This document shows positions 7,520-14,357 of a DNA stretch of 14,749 nucleotides, piece after piece (within the stretch, counting starts at the first letter, position 1; each line of letters begins with the position of its first letter). Made by a program: the position numbers and the translations under genes. Location: assembly GCA_050249455.1 (NCBI GenBank), contig JBFWQM010000136.1, forward strand, positions 1 through 14,749. The letters are read 5' to 3'. Origin of the DNA: JBFWQM01 sp050249455. Its GTDB lineage: Bacteria > Pseudomonadota > Alphaproteobacteria > MPNO01 > VGEU01. Under the pieces are notes generated by a model that saw nothing but the letters and a program-made list of their open reading frames with translations, was not told where the DNA came from and made no database searches.

Positions 7520-8584
7520 CTAGTCGGCCTTGGCGAGTCCGGCGCGGATCGTCTCGCGCACCTCGGCGCGGTCGCCGGGCGCCGGCGGCGTCGGCTCCTG
7601 CGCCGTCTCCGCGCGGACATGGCGGCGCAGCTCCACCAGCACCGGCAGATGGTCAGAGCCGATCGACGGCAGGAGGCGCAGGTCCGCCAGGCCGAAATGG
7701 ACGGTGTGGAAGATGTGGTCCAGCGGCCAGCGCAGGCCGGGCAGCGCCGCCGGGAAGGTGGCGTACATGCCGCGCCCGATGCGCGGGTCCAGCAGGCCAC
7801 TGGAGCGCATGAACAGCCGCGTCGTCGCCGACCACGCGACGTCGTTGAGGTCGCCGGCGACGATCGCCGGCAAGCCGAGCCGCTTGGCTTCTCGCCCGAC
7901 CAGCAGGAGCTCGGCGTCGCGCGGCTCGGTCGGCTCGAAGAACGGCAGTGGGGGCTGCGGATGCAGGCCGTAGAACAACATCTCGCCGCCGCCGGAAAGC
8001 CGCAGCCGCGCGCGCACCGAAGGCACCCCGGTCTCCACCAGGCAGCGGTGCTCGATCGCGCCGTCCACCGCCGGCAGCCGGGTGAAGAAGTGCATGCCGA
8101 AACCGTCGTCCTTGGGCAGGCGGACGGCGTGCGGGTAGCGCGCCGCCAGTGGCTCCAGCGCGCGGTCCCACCAGTCGTCGGTCTCCGCGGTCAGGATGAT
8201 GTCGGGATCGGCGGCGTCCACCGCGCGCAGGAAAGGGGCGGCGTCGCGGGTGCCGACGCGGACGTTGGCGATCAGCACCCGCACGCGCTCGCCGCCGGGC
8301 TCGCGGACCGCGATGACCGGCCGGCGGACCAGCGGCGTGTAGGGCACGATCAAGGTGGCGAGATGCACCAGTGCCGCCACCATCGCCGCGGTCAGCGCCC
8401 AATCGGTCCACGCGCCCAAATCCATCGTGGCGGTGAATGCCGCGAGCGCGGCCGCGAGCCCGAGCGCCACCTGCAGCCGCGGGTAGTCGAACATTCGGAT
8501 GTACCACGCGCCGCTACGGATGGCGGGGATCAGCGTGGCGGCGAGGAATACGGCGCCGACGCCCATGGCGAGTTCGTGGGTCAT
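7520..8584 (-). CDS. Membrane-anchored endonuclease/exonuclease/phosphatase (EEP) family protein
   Basis: This 354-aa protein has two parts. Residues 1-83 form about three hydrophobic helices that anchor it in the inner membrane. Residues about 100-325 are an EEP-fold phosphoesterase domain. The metal and catalytic residues are all visible: Asn107 (LIANVR), Glu134 (LTAETD), His208 (YGLHPQ), Asp245/Asn247 (AGDLND), Asp289 (PLDHIF), and Asp311/His312 (SDHLPV). The arrangement resembles the YafD-like subgroup of bacterial EEP proteins; substrates of these proteins are mostly unknown and could be nucleic acid or phospho-lipid. After the domain comes a Pro/Glu-rich tail. A GGGGG run lies just before ATG 8584, too close for an ideal ribosome site. 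The gene ends 4 nt before dedA. Confidence 0.88.
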   Translation of the reverse strand: MTHELAMGVGAVFLAATLIPAIRSGAWYIRMFDYPRLQVALGLAAALAAFTATMDLGAWTDWALTAAMVAALVHLATLIVPYTPLVRRPVIAVREPGGERVRVLIANVRVGTRDAAPFLRAVDAADPDIILTAETDDWWDRALEPLAARYPHAVRLPKDDGFGMHFFTRLPAVDGAIEHRCLVETGVPSVRARLRLSGGGEMLFYGLHPQPPLPFFEPTEPRDAELLLVGREAKRLGLPAIVAGDLNDVAWSATTRLFMRSSGLLDPRIGRGMYATFPAALPGLRWPLDHIFHTVHFGLADLRLLPSIGSDHLPVLVELRRHVRAETAQEPTPPAPGDRAEVRETIRAGLAKAD

Positions 8585-8600
8585 GCCCCCAGAACGCGCG

Positions 8601-8619
8601 CCGGAACTGGTAGTTCCGG
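8601..8619 (-). terminator. Hairpin between the Pat-like gene and the EEP gene
   Basis: CCGGAACT at 8601-8608 and AGTTCCGG at 8612-8619 form a perfect 8-bp stem with a three-base loop. Read on the minus strand, the hairpin starts 3 nt after the stop of the acyl-CoA synthetase/GNAT gene and ends 16 nt before the next start. There is no T tract. Partial attenuation or mRNA 3'-end protection is the likely role. Confidence 0.45.
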
Positions 8620-8622
8620 GCC

Positions 8623-11304
8623 TCAGCGCAGCCGCAGCCGCGTCGTTACCACCGTCGAGTCGTCGCCGTCGGCTTCCGCGGCGAAGCCGAGGCTGCGGGC
8701 GAGCTCCAGCATCGCCGCGTTCTCGCGCAGCACGTGTCCGTAGACCTCGCCGATGCCGCGGGCGCGCGCATAGGCGATCAAGTTCTCCATCAAGGCGGAG
8801 CCGAGGCCGCGGCCGACCAGGTCGGTGCGCACGAGCACCGCATACTCCGCCCGCTCGTTGTCGGGATCGGCGGCCAGGCGCGCCACGCCGTGGAGGTCGT
8901 CATGGGCGTGCGGCGGCACGGCGACGAACGCCATCTCGCGGTCGTAGTCGATCTGGGTCAGGCGCGCCGCCAGATGGTGCGGCAGCGCGCGCATGGCGGA
9001 GAAGAAGCGCAGCCGGATCGCATCCGGCGAAAGGCGGGCGAACATGGCGTGGATCGCGGGCTCGTCCTCGGGCCGGATCGGACGCACGAGGTACTGCGCG
9101 CCGCCCGGCAGGGTCAGCGGCGCCTCCAGCTCGCGCGGGTAGGGCCGGATGGCGAGCCGCGCCGCCCCCGGCCGGCGCGGCGGCGCGAGGCGGATGCGCG
9201 CGTCCACCGCCATCACGCCGTCGGCGTCGGCGAGCAGCGGGTTGATGTCGAGCTCGACGATCTCCGGCACCTCGACGAGGAGCTGCGACACGCGCACCAG
9301 CGTCGCCGCGACCTCGTCGAGCGCCGCCGCCGGCTGCTCGCGGTGCGCCTGCAGCAGGCGCCACACCCGCGTGCGCTTCATCGCCGCGTAGGCCAGGCCG
9401 ATGTTGAGCGGCGGCAGCGCCAGGGCCTTGTCGTCGATGATCTCCACCGCCGTGCCGCCGTGCCCGAACAGGATCACCGGGCCGAACTGCGCGTCGTCGG
9501 CGATGCCGACGATCAGCTCGCGGGCATGCGCGCGCGCGATCATCGGCTCCACCGTGAACCCGTCGATCCGCGCGTCCGGCTTCGCCGCGCCGATGCGCGC
9601 CAGCATCGCCTCCGCCGCGCGGCGCACGTCGTCGGGCGCGGCCAGGTTCAGCGCGACGCCGCCGACGTCGGATTTGTGCAGGATGTCGGGCGAGCGGATC
9701 TTGAGCGCCACCGGCCGCTGCAGCGCGGCGGCGGCCGCGGCGGCATCGGCCGGCGTGCGCGCGACCGTGGCGCCCGGGGTCGGGATGCCGGCGGCGCCGA
9801 GCAGCGCCTGCGCCTCCGGCCCGGTCAGCCACGCCTGGCCGGCCTGCATCGCGGCATCGACCACGGGGCGCGCGCGGTCGAGGTCGACCGACAGGCCCGG
9901 CGGCAGCGACGGCGGCGTCTCCGCCAGCATGTCCTGGTTGCGGCGGTATTCGACCAGGTGCATCAGCCCGCGCACCACCTCGTCCGGCGTGCGATAGGTC
10001 GGGATGCCGCGCTCGGTGAACAACGCCCGCGCGTCGGCCGCCGCGGCTTCGCCGACCCAGCTGGTCAGCACCGGCTTGCGCGACGCGCGCGCGGCAACCG
10101 TGTCGGCGACGGCGCGCGCCGCCTCGATCCCCGACGCCACCGCGGTCGGGCAGTTGAGCACGATGACCGCGTCGCTGCCCGGATCGGCGAGCAGCGCCTC
10201 CAGCGCCGCCGCGTAGCGCGACCCGGGCGCGTCGCCGATGATGTCGACCGGGTTGCCGCGCGACCACGTCGGCGGCAGCGCGGCGTCGAGCGCCGCGATG
10301 GTGTCGGGCGACAGCGCGGCGAGCCGCCCGCGCCGGTCGAGCAGCGCGTCGGTCGCCAGGATGCCCATGCCGCCGCCGTTGGTCAGGATCGCGACCCGGT
10401 CGCCCGGGATCGACTTGATCTTGGCGAGTGTCGCCACCGCGTCGAACAGCTCCGCCATGTCGAACACGCGCAGCGCGCCGGCGCGGCGGAATGCGGCGTC
10501 GTAGACGGCGTCCGCGCCGGCGAGCGCTCCGGTGTGGGAGGCGACCGCCTGCGCCGCCTCCGCATGGCGGCCGCCCTTCATCACCACCAGCGGCTTGATG
10601 CGCGAGGCCGCGCGCGCCGCCGACATGAACTTGCGCGCCTCCGTCACCGCCTCGACGTAGAGCAGGATTGCGCGAGTGCCGGGGTCGCCGGCCAGGTAGT
10701 CGATCATGTCGCCGAAATCGACGTCGGCCATGTCGCCCAGAGACACGAGGTGCGAGAAGCCGATGCCGTGGCCTTCGGCCCAGTCGATGATGGCGGTCAG
10801 CACCGCGCCCGACTGCGCCGCGAAGGCGATGTCGCCGGCGCGCGGCGCGATGTGGGCGAAGCTCGCGTTCAGGCCGTGGCCGGGCACCATGATGCCGACG
10901 CAGTTCGGCCCGGCGACGCGCAGGAGATGCGGCCGCGCGGCGTCGAGCAGCGCCTGCTGCAGCCGCCGCCCCTCGGCGTTGTGGCCTTCGGCGAAGCCCG
11001 CGGTGATCACCACCGCGGCGCGGGTGCCGCGCGCCCCGAGCTCCGCCACCAGCTCGGGGACGGTGGCGGGCGGCGTCGCGATGACGGCGAGGTCGGGCGG
11101 CTCCGGCAGGCTGGCGACGTCGGGCCAGCAGCGCAGGCCCTCGACCTCGTAGGCCTTCGGGTTGACCGGGTAGATCGGGCCGTCGAAGCCGCCGTCGACG
11201 ATATTGCGCGCGATCAGCGCCCCGATCGAGCCGGCGCGACGGCTGGCGCCGATCAGCGCGACGGAGCCGGGGCGGAACATGCGGTCGAGGTTGCGGATCG
11301 TCAT
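8623..11304 (-). CDS. Bifunctional NDP-forming acyl-CoA synthetase / GNAT acetyltransferase (Pat-like)
   Basis: A protein of 893 aa with the architecture of the protein lysine acetyltransferases Pat/YfiQ. A CoA-binding Rossmann domain occupies about 8-135 (SVALIGASRRAGSIGALIARN). Succinyl-CoA-ligase-like domains follow at about 150-455, and an ATP-grasp domain at about 485-705 (KIRSPDILHKSDVGGV, VELDINPLL). A GNAT domain lies at about 735-893, with the acetyl-CoA loop VRTDLVGRGLGSALM and the end motif ENAAMLELARSLGF. His257 in VASHTGALAG sits where ADP-forming synthetases have their phospho-histidine. Salmonella Pat is reported to lack this His, so the synthetase half here may still be active. 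The expected function is acetylation of metabolic enzymes such as acetyl-CoA synthetase. ATG 11304 is preceded by AGGG at 8 nt spacing. Upstream is the macro-domain gene, 15 nt away. Confidence 0.92.
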   Translation of the reverse strand: MTIRNLDRMFRPGSVALIGASRRAGSIGALIARNIVDGGFDGPIYPVNPKAYEVEGLRCWPDVASLPEPPDLAVIATPPATVPELVAELGARGTRAAVVITAGFAEGHNAEGRRLQQALLDAARPHLLRVAGPNCVGIMVPGHGLNASFAHIAPRAGDIAFAAQSGAVLTAIIDWAEGHGIGFSHLVSLGDMADVDFGDMIDYLAGDPGTRAILLYVEAVTEARKFMSAARAASRIKPLVVMKGGRHAEAAQAVASHTGALAGADAVYDAAFRRAGALRVFDMAELFDAVATLAKIKSIPGDRVAILTNGGGMGILATDALLDRRGRLAALSPDTIAALDAALPPTWSRGNPVDIIGDAPGSRYAAALEALLADPGSDAVIVLNCPTAVASGIEAARAVADTVAARASRKPVLTSWVGEAAAADARALFTERGIPTYRTPDEVVRGLMHLVEYRRNQDMLAETPPSLPPGLSVDLDRARPVVDAAMQAGQAWLTGPEAQALLGAAGIPTPGATVARTPADAAAAAAALQRPVALKIRSPDILHKSDVGGVALNLAAPDDVRRAAEAMLARIGAAKPDARIDGFTVEPMIARAHARELIVGIADDAQFGPVILFGHGGTAVEIIDDKALALPPLNIGLAYAAMKRTRVWRLLQAHREQPAAALDEVAATLVRVSQLLVEVPEIVELDINPLLADADGVMAVDARIRLAPPRRPGAARLAIRPYPRELEAPLTLPGGAQYLVRPIRPEDEPAIHAMFARLSPDAIRLRFFSAMRALPHHLAARLTQIDYDREMAFVAVPPHAHDDLHGVARLAADPDNERAEYAVLVRTDLVGRGLGSALMENLIAYARARGIGEVYGHVLRENAAMLELARSLGFAAEADGDDSTVVTTRLRLR

Positions 11305-11319
11305 GGCGGCGACCCTGCC

Positions 11320-11835
11320 TCAGCCGCGTTGCAGCAGTGCGGCGCGGTGCAATGCCGCCGATGCGGCGCTGAAGCAGGCGAACACCACCCGCTCCACCGG
11401 CGCGCCGGCGGCCAGCGCGTCGAGCACGGTGCCCACCGCGATCGGCGCGGCGCGGTCGGGCGGGAAGCCGTAGACGCCGGTCGAGATCGCCGGGAAGGCG
11501 AGCGAGCGCAGGTCGCGCGCCGCCGCGATCTCGATCGCGCGGCCGTAGCAGCGCGCGAGCAGCGCATCCTCGCCGCGGCCGCCGCCCCGCCAAACCGGGC
11601 CGACCGCGTGGATCACGTGGCGCGCGGGCAGCCGGTAGCCGGCGGTGAGCTTGGCGTCGCCCGTGGCGCAGCCGCCGAGCGTGCGGCATTCGTCGAGGAG
11701 CGCCGGGCCGGCGGCGCGGTGGATCGCGCCGTCGACCCCGCCGCCGCCGAGCAGCGATTCGTTCGCCGCATTCACGATCGCATCGACCGCGAGGGTGGTG
11801 ATGTCGGCCTCGACGATCTCGATCCTGTCGTCCAT
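11320..11835 (-). CDS. Macro-domain protein, MacroD-type (O-acetyl-ADP-ribose deacetylase-like)
   Basis: This 171-aa protein is a single macro domain, the usual length for the YmdB/MacroD group. These enzymes bind ADP-ribose and hydrolyse O-acetyl-ADP-ribose or remove mono-ADP-ribose from proteins. Visible signatures are GDIT-like EADITTLAVDAIVNAAN (9-25), the substrate loop LLGGGGVDGAIHRAAG (28-43), and the second loop FPAISTGVYGFP (114-125). The catalytic-type residues NAAN and GGGVDGAI are intact, so activity is expected. ATG 11835 has GAGGAG 7 nt upstream. It starts 11 nt after the ampG stop and ends 15 nt before the Pat-like acetyltransferase gene. That suggests co-transcription and possibly a shared job in acetylation metabolism. 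Confidence 0.93.
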   Translation of the reverse strand: MDDRIEIVEADITTLAVDAIVNAANESLLGGGGVDGAIHRAAGPALLDECRTLGGCATGDAKLTAGYRLPARHVIHAVGPVWRGGGRGEDALLARCYGRAIEIAAARDLRSLAFPAISTGVYGFPPDRAAPIAVGTVLDALAAGAPVERVVFACFSAASAALHRAALLQRG

Positions 11836-11846
11836 CGGGGGACTCC

Positions 11847-13145
11847 TCAGCCGGGAGCGCGCACCGGGAACCGCCGCGTCATCCACACTAGCAGAAGGAG
11901 CCCAGGCAGCGCAGCCGTCGCGGTGGCGGCGAAGAACACCACCCAGGAAAGGTGGTCGGCCAGCCAGCCGCCGCTCGCCGACAGCATGGTGCGCCCGACC
12001 GCGGCGAGCGAGGACAGCAGCGCATACTGCGTCGCCGTGAACGCCACCGTGCACAGGCTGGAGATGTAGGCGACGAAGGCCGCCGACCCCATTCCGCCAG
12101 ACAGGTTCTCCAGCCCGATGGTGAGCGCGAGGAAGCCGAGGTCGTGGCCGACCATCGCCTGTGCCGCGAACATCAGGTTGGACAGGAGCTGCAGCACGCC
12201 GCAGGCGAGCAGCGCGCGCATGATGCCAAGCCGCGCCACCGCGACGCCGCCCAGCACCAGGCCGACCAGGGTGGCGACCAGCCCGAAGATCTTGCTGACG
12301 CCGGCTATCTCGCTGAGGGTGAAGCCCATCTCGATGTAGAACGGGTTGGCCATCACGCCGGCCAGCGCATCGCCGAACTTGTAGAGCACGATGAACAGGA
12401 TGACCGCGAGCCAGCCCGGACGGGCGAAGAAGTCGGCCAGCGGCGCGACGACGTGCTCCTTCATCCAGCCGGCGAACGAGCCGCGCGCCGCGGCTTCGCG
12501 CGGCGGCGGCGCCGGCTCGCGGCTCCACAGGACGGCGGCAATGCCGGTCGCGATCAGCGCCGCCATGGTGGCGAACGCGGCCGGCCAGCCGTAGGCGTCG
12601 GCGATGAACAGCGCGCCGGCGCCGGCGGCCAGGATGCCGAAGCGGTAGCCGATCTGGGTCACCGCCGCGCCGGCGCCCTGTTCGTTCTCCGCCAGGATCT
12701 CGACGCGGTAGGCATCGACGACGATGTCCTGGCTGGCCGAGCAGAAGGCGAGCGCCAGCGCCGCCAGGCCGGTGAGCACCGGGTCCGCGGTTGGGTCGGT
12801 CTGCGCCAGCGCGAGGATCGCCGCGATCAGAGCGATCTGGGTCAGCACCGCCCAGCCGCGCCGTCGGCCGAGACGGTCGGTCAGGAACGGGATGCGCAGG
12901 CCGTCGATCAGCGGCGCCCACAGGAACTTGAACGAGTACGGCACGCCGACCAGCGCGAAAATGCCGATCGTGGTCTTGTCGATGCCCGAGGTCGCGAGCC
13001 ACGCCGTCAGGGTCGACAATGTCAGCAGCAGGGGCAGCCCGCTGGAGAACCCCATGGCCAGGATCACCAGCATGCGCCGGTCGCGGAACACCGCGAGCGA
13101 GGCGAGCCAGCTTCTGCCGCGCGCGGCGGCCGCGGGCGTCACCAT
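11847..13145 (-). CDS. ampG: AmpG-like muropeptide MFS permease
   Basis: This 432-aa polytopic membrane protein belongs to the major facilitator superfamily. AmpG imports GlcNAc-1,6-anhydro-MurNAc peptides from the periplasm for cell-wall recycling. In some bacteria it thereby controls beta-lactamase induction. AmpG-typical motifs are GFSSGLPLLLTLSTLTAWL (32-50), YSFKFLWAPLIDGLRIP (70-86), GRRRGWAVLTQ (93-103), and the ASQDIVVDAYRVEIL segment in the central helices. About twelve hydrophobic segments are seen, with a long cytoplasmic loop around 208-235. ATG 13145 has GAGG 4 nt upstream, and the following GTG codon is an alternative start. No obvious promoter or terminator stands out in the 114 bases between this gene and the secreted-protein gene upstream. 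It may head a five-gene transcription unit. Confidence 0.88.
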   Translation of the reverse strand: MVTPAAAARGRSWLASLAVFRDRRMLVILAMGFSSGLPLLLTLSTLTAWLATSGIDKTTIGIFALVGVPYSFKFLWAPLIDGLRIPFLTDRLGRRRGWAVLTQIALIAAILALAQTDPTADPVLTGLAALALAFCSASQDIVVDAYRVEILAENEQGAGAAVTQIGYRFGILAAGAGALFIADAYGWPAAFATMAALIATGIAAVLWSREPAPPPREAAARGSFAGWMKEHVVAPLADFFARPGWLAVILFIVLYKFGDALAGVMANPFYIEMGFTLSEIAGVSKIFGLVATLVGLVLGGVAVARLGIMRALLACGVLQLLSNLMFAAQAMVGHDLGFLALTIGLENLSGGMGSAAFVAYISSLCTVAFTATQYALLSSLAAVGRTMLSASGGWLADHLSWVVFFAATATAALPGLLLLVWMTRRFPVRAPG

Positions 13146-13259
13146 GCGGCCTCGGGCACGGCGTCTGTCAGCGGGCTGGGAAGCATCGGCGGCAATCGTC
13201 GATCATCGCGGTCGCCGGCAGCATGACCGCAGAACGAGTCGACGTACAGGCGCAACCGC

Positions 13260-13940
13260 CTATCGGCGTCGGCGGCGGCGCAGCAGGGCTATGCCGGCGG
13301 CGCCGAGGCCGAACAGCGCCAGCATGCCGGGCTCGGCGACGGCGCCGAATGTCGGGTACTGCTCGATCGTGAAGGTGCCGTCGCCGTCGGCCTCGAAGAT
13401 GATGCCGAGCGCGAGGACGGTGCCTTCGGCGACCAGCGAGGAGAACTCCTGGGCGAAGAACAGCGACAGGGAGCTGCCGTCGATCACCGACGTGATCCCG
13501 GCGCTGGTGAAACCGACCAGATCGCCCTCGTCGTCGAACTCGAAATAGCCGAAGTCGAAGCTTCCCGCGGCCGCGCCGGTCACCGCGAGGTGGTAGTCGG
13601 TCCACCGCGTCTCGCCGAAATTGAACACGAACTCGGCCAGCACCGTCGAAGGCCCGCCCGGCGTGACGACCATGGTATGGGTGCCTGTCACGAACCACGA
13701 CTTCAGCAGGCAGGCGTCAGCCTGGCCGGAGGCGCACGGTTCGGCGTAAGCGGTGCCGGGCGCATCGGCCGCCATGTCGATCAGCTCGACGTCCAGCAGC
13801 TCCGCGGCGGCGGCGATGACGCCGCCCGTGCCGAAGCCGTCGTGGGTGATGGAAAGGGCGCCGGCCGGCCGCGGGGCGATCAGGCCGCCCGCCGCGATCA
13901 GCAACGCCACGGCGACGGCACGCGCGATGAAACCAACCAT
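13260..13940 (-). CDS. Secreted hypothetical protein with PEP-CTERM-like sorting tail
   Basis: A 226-aa exported protein of unknown function. From ATG 13940 it has an N-terminal signal peptide (hydrophobic VAVALLIAAGGLIAP, probable cleavage after RPAGA near residue 28). A GTG at 13952 would add four residues. The middle is acidic and beta-rich, with aromatic residues (FVFNFGETRWTDYHLAVTG, FDFGYFEFDDEGDLVGF), and has two cysteines about seven residues apart (PCASGQADAC). The C-terminus is VAEPGMLALFGLGAAGIALL plus six arginines. That is the three-part PEP-CTERM signal: a short E-P motif, one transmembrane helix and a basic end. Here it reads A-E-P instead of P-E-P. Such proteins are processed by exosortase and usually go with exopolysaccharide. 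No exosortase gene is in the window. Its promoter region holds a CtrA-type box. Confidence 0.8.
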   Translation of the reverse strand: MVGFIARAVAVALLIAAGGLIAPRPAGALSITHDGFGTGGVIAAAAELLDVELIDMAADAPGTAYAEPCASGQADACLLKSWFVTGTHTMVVTPGGPSTVLAEFVFNFGETRWTDYHLAVTGAAAGSFDFGYFEFDDEGDLVGFTSAGITSVIDGSSLSLFFAQEFSSLVAEGTVLALGIIFEADGDGTFTIEQYPTFGAVAEPGMLALFGLGAAGIALLRRRRRR

Positions 13941-13962
13941 TTTCCCGACCACGGCCCCAGGG

Positions 13963-14020
13963 AATCGCTTAACCTTAATGCGTCCCCAAACTCGCCGCTG
14001 CCGGTTAACAAGCGATTAAG
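13963..14020 (-). promoter_or_regulatory. CtrA-type box and TTAA cluster upstream of the PEP-CTERM gene
   Basis: On the minus strand, bases 14019-14004 read TTAATCGCTTGTTAAC. This matches exactly the CtrA consensus TTAA-N7-TTAAC known from Caulobacter and other alphaproteobacteria. A second pair, TTAAGGTTAA, follows at 13977-13968, with the two TTAA units 2 nt apart. The arms AATCGCTT (13963-13970) and AAGCGATT (14010-14017) also form an inverted repeat. The box lies about 65 nt before ATG 13940, a distance suitable for transcription control. This A/T-rich stretch stands out from the very GC-rich surroundings. CtrA control is inferred from the motif only. Confidence 0.6.
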
Positions 14021-14071
14021 CGCCACCTCCCTCGCCCGCTTGTCGCCGTGACCTTTTTACGGCGGCAGGTA

Positions 14072-14326
14072 TCACCGCGTCGGCGCGGGATCCTCATAGC
14101 CCAGGATTTCGTCCTCGCAGCGGTCGCGGAAGACCGGGAGGGACACGCAGTGCTTGGCGATTTCGCGGAGTCGATTGCCGCGCGGCCGAACACCGCCGGA
14201 TCGCGCTTCCTCCCGGAGAGGGTTTTCCGCCGGCGGCCTTCGGACTGGTTCGGTCATTGTCCCGCTCGTCGTCGGAACTCGGCCAGCCCTGTCCCAAAAT
14301 CCAGGATCACGTCCGGCCAAAGGCAA
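14072..14326 (-). pseudogene. Decayed VapB-like antitoxin relic
   Basis: An open frame of 84 codons, TTG to TGA, fits the length and residue pattern of small VapB-type antitoxins remembered as 'DP...LTGE.MTEAVRRAL.E.L...R...RL.EI...CA.LPVLD.RS.DEILGYDE.GLP'. Here one sees RDPGFWD, SGTMTEPVRR, LREIAKHCVSLPVFRDRCED and EILGYE. The frame then drifts into DPAPTR instead of the usual GLP-type end. Near codons 12-24 another frame reads LAEFRRRAGQ, more like the family than the frame used, so small insertions or deletions are likely. No start ATG with a ribosome site is seen except at 14257, which would drop the N-terminal DNA-binding part. No toxin gene with a PIN domain follows. The remaining gaps on either side hold no other gene. 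It could also be a real short hypothetical protein. Confidence 0.42.
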
Positions 14327-14336
14327 AAGCGACGTT

Positions 14337-14352
14337 CGGCGAGGAAGCGCCG
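14337..14352 (-). terminator. Weak hairpin downstream of typA
   Basis: CGGCG at 14337-14341 pairs with CGCCG at 14348-14352 around a six-base loop. On the minus strand this is just after the typA stop, and a TTTT run follows about 8 nt downstream. The stem is short, so only a weak terminator candidate. Confidence 0.25.
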
Positions 14353-14357
14353 CCGGC

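Noticed and set aside
7515..7800. N-terminal extension of the DedA gene by about 95 codons
   Set aside because: The extension reads as Arg/Ser/Pro-rich shadow of the EEP gene and has no DedA similarity. GTG 7515 right after the EEP stop fits the family length.
11405..11435. GC-rich short repeats (GCGCGG/CCGCGC runs) throughout the window as candidate repeats
   Set aside because: They are scattered codon-level repeats of Ala/Arg/Gly and show no regular spacing or conserved unit, so no CRISPR or tandem array is supported.
8900..11689. Second long minus-strand frame (about 930 codons) overlapping the Pat-like gene
   Set aside because: It is an out-of-frame reading of the real gene, made of Arg/Gly/Ala runs, and it spans the macro-Pat gene junction.
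8734..12069. Open frame of 1111 codons on the plus strand opposite the Pat-like, macro and ampG genes
   Set aside because: Same composition artefact: repeats of Arg, Gly, Asp, His and Val with no recognisable fold, crossing three well-supported minus-strand genes.
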